Shown here: one piece after another, positions 1-9,683 of the stretch
Position numbering within the stretch: the stretch's first letter is position 1
How the letters are laid out: each line of letters begins with the position of its first letter
DNA from: Cudoniella acicularis
Taxonomy: Eukaryota > Ascomycota > Leotiomycetes > Helotiales > Helotiaceae
Direction of reading: 5' to 3'
Assembly (NCBI GenBank): GCA_013054445.1
Contig: JAAMPI010001556.1
Coordinates: 1 to 13,131 of the forward strand
DNA: 13,131 bases
Made by a program: the position numbers and the translations under genes
Notes under the pieces: model-generated
What the model saw: only the letters and a program-made list of their open reading frames with translations
Told to the model about the DNA's origin: nothing
The model's database searches: none

Positions 1-322
1 TGATTCAATGATTCCCGGTCGCCCCGGCCAAGGCGGCGAGAGGGACGTTCGTAGCAGTGATGACATGCGTATTCACTCGGCATGCGCACTCAATCGCGCT
101 CGTCGGCGGTTCAAATTTATTACGTCCCAATGTGCTCGTTGCTTTCGCATTGTATAAGTATCTCTCGATAACCTTACGGCCAAGAGATGTAAACAATCCA
201 CATCCGTGAGGGCTCCCACACAAACGTTACACAACCTCTACGGCACGTACTCTCAACCAAGTGGCTGGTACCGAGAACGCATGCTTAAGCCTTTCGGGAC
301 GTTCCCACGATACGGATAGGTC
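1..322 (+). promoter_or_regulatory. Promoter and 5' leader of the PKS gene
   Basis: No gene is supported in this stretch. A CCAAT box lies at 127-131 and a TATA-like element (TATAAG) at 153-158, a normal arrangement for a fungal RNA polymerase II promoter reading rightwards. The first plausible main start codon is at 323. An in-frame stop (TAG, 317-319) lies just before it, so the coding region cannot extend further left without an extra intron. Two upstream AUGs lie between the TATA-like box and the main start and are described separately. GC-rich sequence with several CGG triplets (about 20-40 and 97-108) could hold Zn2Cys6 factor sites, but I see no convincing paired site. The transcription start is inferred, not visible. 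Confidence 0.55.
281..319 (+). promoter_or_regulatory. Upstream ORF in the PKS leader (12 codons), plus AUG-stop at 187-192
   Basis: An ATG at 281 opens a 12-codon reading frame that ends with TAG at 317-319, three bases before the main PKS ATG at 323 and in the same frame. A second upstream ATG at 187-189 is followed directly by TAA (190-192), a minimal start-stop element. If transcription starts near the TATA-like box at 153-158, both would lie in the mRNA and could lower translation of the PKS or make it depend on reinitiation. That is inference; if the mRNA starts after about 284, neither matters. Confidence 0.35.
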
Positions 323-3300
323 ATGGCCGAATTCGGCGGAGACGCCTCGATGCCGATAGCGGTAATCGGAATGGCATGCCGATTTCCCGGCGATGCCACC
401 TCACCTGACCGGCTCTGGGAGCTCTTGGTCAATGGCCGCAACGCCTGGTCAGAGTTTCCCAAGGATAGAATCAACATTGACGGCTTCTACCATCCCAGTG
501 GAAACCGACAAGGTTCAGTAAGTCGTGGGCCCCACTTGATTGGAAGGTGAACTGACAATGAGTTTCCAGATATGTTTCAAGGGCGGCCATTTTCTGAAAG
601 AAGATGTCGCGGCTTGGGATGCTCCTGTGCGTATCCCATGGCCTCAAGTTGCTCCTTTTGGACTTTACACAGATTTGGCTGACTTTGTATGAAAGTTCTT
701 CTCAATTACAGCCCATGAAGCGGCCGCTATGGACCCACAACAAAGAATCTTGCTTGAGGTTTCGTATGAAGCCTTTGAAAATGGTATGTTGGCACCTCGA
801 GTAACACAAATCTGTGCTAATCATCAATACTTCAGCTGGAGTTCCAATGGGGTCTCTTCCAGGCAGTGCCACAGCAGTCTATTGCGGATCATTCGTCAAA
901 GGTTTGATATCACGTGATCCATTTTCAATCATATCTAACATGCTTTAGACTACGAGCAGATAGTCCTACGAGACCCAGATGATTCTGTGAGCATTATTCT
1001 CGACTCTTAAAGGTTGATGCCAACATGTCGAGCAATTGCTAACTTCATACTCATTCAGCCACAATACGCGGCCACAGGCAACGGTATTGCAATCATGTCG
1101 AATAGAATATCATGGTTTTATGACCTTAATGGCCCCAGCATGACACTGGACACAGGTTGTTCTGCTAGTCTTGTTGGTGTTCATCTTGCTTGCCAAAGTC
1201 TGAGGACGGGCGAGTCAACAATGGTTGGTGATATTTGTTCGAACACTATGACAACAAAGGCTGATCAAGAGGCAGGCGATGGCAATGGGTGCTGGCCTTA
1301 TTTTGACCCCAGCAACTATGATGCCCATGTAAGCATCACTTCATCACTTCATCTCTTTACTCCTCCTTTTTCGCTCCCAAGGAAACCTTTTACAACCCTC
1401 ATTTCCCCTCTTTCATAATACTGAATTATAGCTTTACTAACTGCTCTTTGCTTCACAGGACCGCACTCAATTTCCTTAGTCCAGATGGAAAATGCTTCAC
1501 ATTTGATGAACGCGCCAATGGTTACGGACGCGGCGAAGGTATTGGTGCTGTCTTGCTGAAACCTCTCGAGGCAGCCCTGAGGGATAATGATACCATTCGA
1601 GCTATCATCAGGGGCTCCGGAGTGAACCAAGACGGACGGACTCCAGGTATCACAATGCCCAGTAGTGAAGCCCAAGCCTTGAACACCCGTGCTGTTTATA
1701 AAATGGCTGGATTGGGCTATGATCGTACGGCTTACTTCGAGGCTCATGGGACTGGTACCCAAGCTGGAGACCCTACCGAGTAAGTCGTTTCCTTCTTATG
1801 TTTGTTCACAATTTGTCCCTTGGGGACAGGTACATTGCCCTCATTTGATGCGCACTCGAATTGCTCCTACGGAAAATATCTTTCTTCCTTGTTCCTATTA
1901 ATCTTCAAGCATCACTAATTGCAATTGTACTAACTCTTTTTCTTTAGGTTAAGAGCTATTTCCGATACCTTTGCGCGGACGCGTGATCCCGAAAACCCCA
2001 TGTTTGTAGGTAGTCTTAAGACCAATATTGGTCATTTGGAAGGCTGCGCTGGCATTGCTGGCTTTGTGAAGGGTGTTTTGATGCTCGAAAACGGCCAAAT
2101 ACCACCAAACCTAAATTTCGAGAAGGTCAATCCCAATATTGATCTCGATGGATGGAGAATTAAGGTAGGTACTATGTGCCATTGCTTTTCTATTAAACTC
2201 TATTTGAGATTCATTACTAATTACTTCCCAAGGTACCAACTAGTTTAACCCCATGGCCCATACAAGGCCTTCGCCGAGTCAGTATAAATTGCTTCGGATT
2301 TGGAGGAACAAATGCACACATCATAATGGATGATGCACTCCATTACTTGTCCGAACGTAACCTGAATGGAAAGCACTGCACAAAGGGACTTTCGCCCTCC
2401 CCCACACCATCTGAAGTAGACTCCGGAGTCGAAATCAATAGCCCACCTCCAGACCTCCAGTCTCCTGGTGCTGATACACCTCCCACCAAGAAGCACAAGT
2501 TATATGTTCTTTCGTCACACGAAGAAAATGGAATAACTCGACTGTCCACAGCATATTCCGAATATCTCAATGGAAAGCTCGGACCTGGAGTCTTCGATGA
2601 GGACGCCGAAAATCTGGGCCAAAGCTTAGCCTACACGCTAGCTTGTCGACGAAGCAAACTTGGTTGGAAATCCTTCTTTGTATCTTCCTCGCCCCAGAAG
2701 CTCTCAAGCGAATTCTCGAGCAACTTGTCAAAGCCAATCAGGTCTTCTCAAATACCAAGTATTGGGTTTGTATTCAGTGGCCAGGGTGCCCAATGGTATG
2801 CTATGGGTCGAGAGTTGCTTCAATATCCCAAATTCTCAGAAAGTCTCAAAGATGCCGACAGCTACCTAGCTACAATTGGCAGCGAATGGTCGCTCATGAC
2901 GGAGCTTTTAAGAGACGAAGGAAGTTCAATCGTTAACCTTCCACGTATCAGCCAGCCTCTATGCACCGCACTTCAAGTCGCTCTCGTTGACTTGCTCGAG
3001 TCGTGGAATGTCCGGCCTAATGCAGTTGTGGGCCACTCGTCTGGCGAAATTGCTGCCGCATACGCTCTTGGAGCGTTGTCTCGAGTTGATTGTTGGAAAC
3101 TCGCTTTCCACCGTGGTCGCTTGACCAGCTCCATCAAAGATATTGCACCTCAACTCAAGGGCCGCATGATGGCTGTGGCGCTTTCTAAAGATGCTGCAGA
3201 AGCATACACCGCGAAACTGACCACTGGCGAGGCAATTGTGGCATGTATTAACAGTCCTGAAAACTGCACAATCTCCGGCGATGAAAGCGCTGTCCTCGAG

Positions 3301-6300
3301 CTCCAGGATATATTGTCGAGAGAAGGAATATTCGCTCGAATTCTCAAGGTCGAGAATGCGTATCATTCATCTCACATGCGCCCAATCGAAAACGATTACC
3401 TTCAAGCTATAGAGGATATCCGCACTCTGGAGAAATCACCCGGAAAAATGATGTTTTCATCCGTGACTGGACAAAGCATTTCCAGCGAAGAACTTGGACC
3501 CTCTTACTGGACTCGAAACATGGTATCTCCAGTGAGATTCTCCGAAGCCTTACAATCTTTAATACACTCGAAGACCTCGAAGCCTGACATATTACTGGAA
3601 ATCGGTCCTCATGCAGTTTTGCAAGGACCATTGAAGCAGATTTTGGATGCTGAAAAGAATCAACGGTCCAGACCAGAATACCTTTCGATGCTATATCGTG
3701 GCAAGGATGCTGTCGCAACATCTCTCGAAGCCGTTGGCAATTTGTGGGCTCAAGGCTCTCCTGTTCAACTTACTAAGATTAACCAAAGGTGCGCATGAAT
3801 GTCAGTTGAAGATACGTCTTACTAATTTTCTACAGTGCACCAAATGAAGACCCACAGTTATTGGCAGACTTGCCCGTCTATCCATGGAATCACAGCAAAA
3901 CATACTGGCACGAAAGCCATCTCGGTGAGATTCATCGATTTCGAGAATATGCAAGACAAGACTTGATCGGAGAACCAACTATTGAATCGACATTCTTCGA
4001 GCCTCGATGGCGTGGCTTTATTCGAGTTTCCGAGAATCCGTGGGTTCAAGACCATCAGGTTCAGAACACCATTATCTATCCTGCTGCTGGGATGATCACC
4101 ATGGTTCTTGAAGCTGCTCGGCAACTGCAAGACTCCAAATACCCTGTTGAGGGCTATGAAGTTTCCAATATGGAAATTGATAAAGCCATGCTTATTCCCA
4201 CAACATCTCATGGACTTGAGACATCACTCACCATGAAGCGCCATGAGGTTGACGGCTCAATGAACGACGCTAGCTCTCAATCATTCGACTTCGTGATTTA
4301 TTCAAAGATCCGCGATGCACCCTGGCAGAAGAATGCCAGTGGACTCTTGCAGATTCGTTACAAGTCGATCAAGAGTTTGAACACCTCATTTGAGGCGGAA
4401 AAATACAGAAACAGTTATCTAACTTACCAACAATCTTGCACCGAAGCAGTTGTCCCTCGGCAACTTTACGAAACTCTTGAAAGCATTGGAATGAAATATG
4501 GCCCCATGTTTCAAAACATCACAGAAGTCAAGAAGAAAGATAACGTCAGCTGCACAACGGTTCGTATACCAGACACAAAAGCCACTATGCCGGCCAAGTA
4601 CGAATATCCTCATTTGCTTCACCCGGCAACCTTGGATGCTATGTTCCAGACCGTCTTTGTGGCAGGCAGCGAGCCAATGGTTCCGTCATTCTTGGAAAGC
4701 ATCTTTGTTTCAGCCGACTTTCCTCAAGGCGCTGGAGCTGAACTGCAGGGATACTCCACCGCCTCGCGAAAAGGATTCCGCGATGCCCTTGGAAACATTG
4801 TGATGTCTGATGGATCTTGGGAGACACCAAAGATAATTGTCAAAAATCTGCATTTTACTGCGCTCTCCGCATCACCGGAAGACTCAGGAAAATATGGATT
4901 CCTTCCTAACCACCACAACTTGTGCTCAAAACTCATCTGGAATGAGGATATTTCTTCTGCCAAACCCACAACGTTGTCCGAGTGGTTTGATCTCACAACA
5001 TATAAAAATCCTGATATGGGTATCCTGGATACATGTGGAACTGGAAGTATTGCGCATTCCATTTTCAACCTTCTAGGAAAAGATAATGCATCAACTCCTC
5101 GATTCTCAAGGTACACCTTTACCGCTGCAACTTCTGAAAACTTCGACGAGGTTGAAAAGCTTCTCCAGAACTGGCCCGGTTACGCGGACTTTAAAGTTCT
5201 CGATTTCAACACGGATTTGTTGCAACAAGGATTCAAAGAACGTTCCTTCGACCTCGTTCTCACAAACAATGCCGAGCTTGCACATTTGACAGCCTTGAAA
5301 GGGTTGATTAAGCCGCAAGGAAGACTTATCTTGATACCTTCAGCGGTTGTAGACGAAGTGAAGGTTGCGGATAGTGGATCTGCAGACCAAAACCTTGTCA
5401 CAAGCAGTATTGCACCTGCGGTCGATATAGCATTGGATGCTCCGAGTTTGATTTTGGATGACATCGAGCACACTTTGAAAAACGACATTTACGCAGACAC
5501 TTTGGAGGCTAGAATTATCCGTGTCAGTTCGAAAGACCTTCCAGCCAACCTTTCGAGCAGAGATGTTGTTTTGCTGTTGCCAGTCAATCCCTCACAAAGC
5601 CTCCATGAGCTCGCTTCCAGACTCAAGGAAGCTATCTCACTTGTTGGGGCCAATGTTGAGTTTAGCACCTTGGTTGAATCAGCAGAATTAATTTCTAGGA
5701 GGCTGTGTCTTGCTCTACTGGAAGTAGACGGACCCTTGATTTCTCAATGGACAGCTCAGGAGTTCGAGGCCTTCCGATCAATCATTTCCAAATCAAAGGG
5801 TTGCCTGTGGGTTACCAAAGGAGGTCAAATGAGTGCTGGCAATCCATTTTCTGCTCCAGCAACTGCATTGTTTAGAACTATTCGGTCTGAAGATCCGCAA
5901 AAGGCTATTTACACCCTTGATCTGAACGCTACAACTGATCTTAGCTCCGACTTCACTGGCCGTGCAGTTTTGTCCACCTTCATTAAATCTTTTGATTCTG
6001 TCTCAAGGTCAGATGAAATGGAGTATACTGAACTTGATGGAAAAGTTTTCTTGCCGAGAGCCATTCTCGAGGAGCAACTGAGTTCTCGAATTGAGAGAGG
6101 TGATGCGCAACGAGAACCGCAGCAACAACTTTTCTTCCAAGCAGAGAGATCGCTGCAGCTGGAAATTGGTGCACTTGGAAAGTTGGATTCTCTCCACTTC
6201 AATGATGATCCTAGTGCATCCGAGCCTCTGGGTTCTGATGAAGTGGAGATTCGTGTACAAGCAGTCGGCATCAGTCCAGCTGATGTCAAGACTGTCTTGG

Positions 6301-8521
6301 GACAAACATCGCGTGACACAATTGGATCGGATGTTGCAGGCTTCGTCTCAAGAATCGGCGCAAACGTATCGAAGTTCAGCGTAGGAGATAGGGCTGTTAC
6401 AATCGTGCCGGGAGCGTTCAAGAATGTCGTCCGTTGTCATGAAAACATGGTCCAATCAATTTCAGAGTCGATGAGTTTCGAAGTGGCTGCTTCCCTCCCT
6501 ACTGATTATTTGACGGCTTATTACGCAATTATCACCGTAGGAAGATTGCAGAAAGATGAGTCCATCTTGGTCTATACAGGAATCAGTGGGGTTGGACGGG
6601 CTTCGATCGAAATTTCCAAATTCCTTGATGCCGAAATCTTCGTCACTGTTAGCACAACAGAAGAGCAAGCATTTGTGACCGAAAAATATGGAATTCCCGA
6701 AAATCACATTTTTAATGTATCCTCTGGTGGCAACCTAGATCGGTTGAATGAGGGAAGAGGTTATGATTTGATCTTGAACTCATTCGGAGGCAAACCTCGC
6801 AAGAAAGCATTGAATGGTATTGCCGAGTGTAAGTGTTGGGTATTCAAACCTTTGAAATCGTTCTAACAATTACGCAGATGGTCGGTTTGTGGATGTTGGG
6901 GTGAATGAAAGCACTAAGAATGGACCACTCGACAACCAGTCTTCTATTGCTAATGTCACGTACTCAACAGTTGATATTGAGCCTATGGTCAAGTCCAAAG
7001 TACATATGGCATCACGTCTTCTTCAGTCAACTTTCGATATCATCAGAGAGAAGCTCGCTGGACAGATCAACGATCCTAAGATCTTCCCATTCTCCGAGAT
7101 CACCAATGCCTTCCAGGCTGTGCATGATGGAAAGTATCTGAATAAAGTTGTGCTAAAAGCAAATGAAACAGACTTGATTCCGGTCATCCCTCGCGAAGAG
7201 CATCCTCTGAAGCTAGACGAAAAGTCCACATATGTTCTAGTTGGCGGTCTAGGCGGTCTAGGACGAAGTCTTGCTGGACTTCTCGTGGACCATGGAGCTA
7301 AGAACCTTGCTTTCCTCTCCCGTTCTGGTGCAGTGTCCGGAGCACAGATCAAATTCCTTGAGAGTCTCAAGCAAGCGGGTATAGACACACGGTCATATTC
7401 TTGCGATATTTGTGATGAGAGTCAAGTTGCTGCCACAATTGCGAAGTGTGCGGAAGAAATGCCCAAGATTCGAGGCGTGATTCAAGCAGCTGCGGTAATT
7501 AGAGTAAGTCACTTCTTTGCTTCCTTGCTTCCTCAGAGCAGAAACTAAACCTTTCAGGATGCTATCTTTGAGAACATGACATATGATGATTGGACGACGG
7601 CGATTCGACCAAAGATTCAAGGAAGTTGGAATCTTCATACTTTGATGCCCAAAGACATGGATTTCTTCGTCTTCCTTTCGTCATCTGCAGGAGTCATTGG
7701 TGCTCGTGGACAAGCTAACTATGCTGCTGGAAATGGCTTCCAGGACGCATTAGCACAACATCGAAGAATGCAAGGCCTGACAGCTGTGTCCCTTGATTTA
7801 GGCCCCATTCTTGGCGCTGGCGTAAGTCTCTCCTTCACTCAATTAACCCCACCAACTAACAGAGCACAAATAGATGGTCGCTGAAGACGATGCAACCCTT
7901 GATATCCTCCGACAATCAGGCTTCCTCGGCGTTCGCGAGCAAGTAAGTTCAATTCTCCCTTCTTTCACACAACTCTAACCAAGAACTCAGGATTTCCATC
8001 TTCTCGTCTCAGCAGCAATAACCGGCTACACAATCGACTCGCACCCCACTCCCGCCCAAGTAATCATCGGCACCGCAACCGGCGGCATCATCAAGCAAAA
8101 CCAAGTCCAAGACCCCTACTGGCACGCCACCACCCTCTTCTCCCTCATGTCACGCGTAGACCTCTCACCCACCACCTCCTCCTCATCCCCCGACACAATC
8201 TCCATGGCCGACCTCCTCTCCGCCGCGATCTCCTTCACAGAAGCCAGAGCCATCGTCACAGAAGGACTAGCCCAGCTATTGTCACGAAGCATGAACATGT
8301 CTCCCGCTGATCTGGACACCAGGAAGCCGGCTACGACGTATGGTGTTGATAGTTTGGTGGCTGTTGGCACCAGGAATTGGATTTTCAGGGAGACGGGTGT
8401 GGATGTTAGCGTTTTTGAGATTTTGAGTGATACTAGTATCGAGGAGTTTGCAGGAGGCATTGCGGGCAAATGTCGGTTTGTTAGGGAGGGATTGAGGGGT
8501 GAGGATGAAGAGGGTGCTTAG
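323..8521 (+). CDS. Highly reducing type I polyketide synthase (KS-AT-DH-psiMT-psiKR-ER-KR-ACP), 2,412 aa
   Basis: Iterative fungal HR-PKS: it condenses malonyl-CoA units and reduces them fully or partly to make a polyketide on its own carrier. Splicing 15 exons gives an open frame of 2,412 residues. The domains in order are: KS, about 10-430, with Cys182 (in DTGCSASL), His317 (EAHGTGT) and His357 (KTNIGHLE); AT, about 577-880, with Ser669 in GHSSGE and His778 in AYHSSHM; DH, about 950-1265, with His992 (WVQDH) and Asp1186 ([11 protein letters not shown]); a degenerate methyltransferase, about 1282-1425; a structural pseudo-KR, about 1425-1685; ER, about 1688-2010; KR, about 2033-2220, with GGLGGLG at 2039 and Ser2167/Tyr2180/Asn2184; and ACP, about 2325-2400, with Ser2357 in GVDSL. 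No thioesterase or other release domain follows, which is usual for the family. The start at 323 is chosen because a stop lies in frame at 317 and the KS begins at once. The product cannot be predicted from sequence alone. Confidence 0.95.
518..7990 (+). other. Exon-intron structure of the PKS: 14 introns
   Basis: Introns inferred by matching the frame to KS/ER/KR family sequence: 518-569, 627-695, 784-835, 902-948, 987-1058, 1224-1275, 1329-1458, 1780-1947, 2165-2232, 3789-3835, 6829-6877, 7504-7557, 7822-7873 and 7943-7990. Nine lie in the KS, one between AT and DH, one in the ER, and three in KR to ACP. Most show GTRNGT donors and a CTAAC/CTAAT/CTGAC branch site, such as TACTAAC at 1435-1441 inside the 130-nt intron. 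The total coding length of 7,239 nt divides by three, which supports the set. The donors at 902 (GTTTGA) and 1224 (GTTGGT) are weak and were chosen because they restore family sequence. The intron at 1224-1275 is needed to keep the frame; without it the KS shifts frame before NFLSPDG. Confidence 0.85.
4920..5345 (+). other. Relic C-methyltransferase domain within the PKS
   Basis: About residues 1282-1425 match only the SAM-binding half of the HR-PKS C-methyltransferase. Recognisable pieces are [31 protein letters not shown] and [14 protein letters not shown]. The SAM motif I, normally like LEIGAGTGG, reads LDTCGTGS around residue 1316, so the glycine pattern is broken. The long helical segment usually found between DH and this motif is almost absent: only about 30 residues separate the tryptophan-containing start of the linker from motif I. 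The domain therefore looks structural only, and the synthase probably does not add alpha-methyl groups. Loss of this domain is known in HR-PKSs that feed aromatic partners, such as those for zearalenone and hypothemycin, but the present sequence does not show such a partner. Confidence 0.8.
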
Positions 8522-9110
8522 ATTTTTAGGGGTGAATTAATGCGCTGTGGGAAGGGGGAAGCGCGGTTGAAGGTGGAGATACATCACGAGTTTATGATTC
8601 CATTGCTTTATTAGGATGGGAGGGATCTGAATTTATGTATGGCTTTTAATCGATAGTTTTACCGCTCTTCCGTGAATCGAGTGGGTTATGAGTCAGAGAC
8701 TTTTGCGACTAGGTAATGATGATCGTACTATACTTATAACTTTTACCCTTCTTGCTCCGAAAAGACTAGTTATGTCTAAAAGCCAAAACGCTACACTACG
8801 TCTGGTTAGATTACATTATAATTGTATTCTCCTGATAACCATTATAACAGATATATACTTCCTAGTTAATAGATTATATATTTAAGGTGTTTAATTTTTC
8901 ACCCTTTTATACAGTGTAATAGTTAGCGAGCTGCTGTCTTCTAGGGGTTTAGCCGCTGTTTTTAAGGGTCTGCTAACCAGTTTAAATGTGTCAGATAGAT
9001 GAAGTGGCTTTAAGTGATTTCATATTTAATTATACTAATTGTACACATTATCATAACTTCTAACTTGACTCTTGGTCTATATTCTTAGTTCAGCTTATGA
9101 GTTATAATTA

Positions 9111-9483
9111 ATACACACGACTTGTAATTAATACTGCGATCCTACTCTCAGATGTATATATAGTACTATTATTTTCCCTTAGATACGATCCTTTAGACAT
9201 GACGAATTGATTCTTTACTCTTAAAACGCCTTATTCTAGGTACGATCGTATTTAACTAACAGAATGATTCTAACTAGAAGAAACATTATATACTTTCTAC
9301 CTAAGCTGCTAGGCGATTAAATAGCTCAAATTCTATCCTTTCGGCCGACTTTAGACTATAGAGGATATTACTAACTATATCAGAGCTAGGCAGAAAGTCA
9401 TGCTTGAACCTGGGCTTGCTTGCACCTCTTATATTAGTAAGCACTGTCGGAAATACTATCGTAGAAACTGAATATGTATTATT
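9111..9483 (-). pseudogene. Stop-interrupted coding remnants, unidentified
   Basis: On the minus strand two stretches stay open without an obvious start. One runs 9483-9304 (60 codons, including KPRFKHDFLPSS and RIEFELFNRLAA) and ends at TAG. The other runs 9230-9111 (40 codons, including MSKGSYLREN) and ends at TAA. The residue composition looks protein-like rather than random, and the surrounding stops are TAG and TAA, which C-to-T change of CAG and CAA on this strand would make. The two stretches are in different relation to the HNH frame upstream, so introns or frameshifts would be needed to join them. I do not recognise the family; a transposon protein or the decayed tail of the HNH gene are both possible. 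Confidence 0.35.
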
Positions 9484-9539
9484 TTATCTAGACTTTCGGG
9501 GCGTAATTATTTTAGCCGCAATATCCTCTCTACCTCCTA

Positions 9540-9683
9540 AGGGTCTCCCTCAGATGCTGCTGTCTGCTGCTCTAATATGCCCTTGCGCAAAGCCTCCCTA
9601 AGGTCCGCCTCAACGTCCGATGCCAGATATACCTTATTATCAGGGACAGTTTCATCTGACGGGTCTTGTCTTCTCCTCCCCTT
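9540..9683 (-). pseudogene. In-frame coding-like continuation after the HNH stop
   Basis: Directly after the HNH gene's TGA the same frame stays open for 48 codons until TAG at 9539-9537. It reads as plausible protein, starting KGRRRQDPSDET and including DVEADLREALRKG. TGA can arise from CGA, and the next stops downstream (TAG, TAA) from CAG and CAA, by C-to-T change. The present stop may therefore be an acquired, premature one at the edge of the RIP-like island. Alternatively the protein really ends here and the continuation is chance. Confidence 0.3.

Larger units (their letters stand above)
8522..9683. repeat. AT-rich, RIP-like gene-poor island
   Basis: After the PKS stop, the first 160 bases or so look like an ordinary 3' untranslated region. 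From about 8690 to 9540 the sequence becomes strongly AT-rich with many TpA dinucleotides and few CpA/TpG. In 8821-8880 I count 13 TpA against 4 CpA plus TpG. No complete gene is visible on either strand. This is the usual look of a transposon copy mutated by repeat-induced point mutation (C to T at CpA). I could not recognise the original element or find terminal repeats, so element type and limits remain open. Confidence 0.6.

Noticed and set aside
5..223. 72-codon open frame on the minus strand upstream of the PKS
   Set aside because: No motif; it covers the promoter elements of the PKS and has no support as a gene.
327..338. 12-bp palindrome GCCGAATTCGGC as a possible factor site
   Set aside because: It lies inside the first PKS codons, and a palindrome of this size is not compelling without conservation.
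1224..1460. Apparent frameshift in the KS after GES-TM
   Set aside because: A 52-nt intron at 1224-1275 followed by the intron at 1329-1458 restores the expected KS sequence ([15 protein letters not shown] into [10 protein letters not shown]), so no mutation is needed.
9241..9250. Palindrome TACGATCGTA in the RIP-like island
   Set aside because: Short, and variants of CGATC recur through the AT-rich tract; no partner site or element end is evident.
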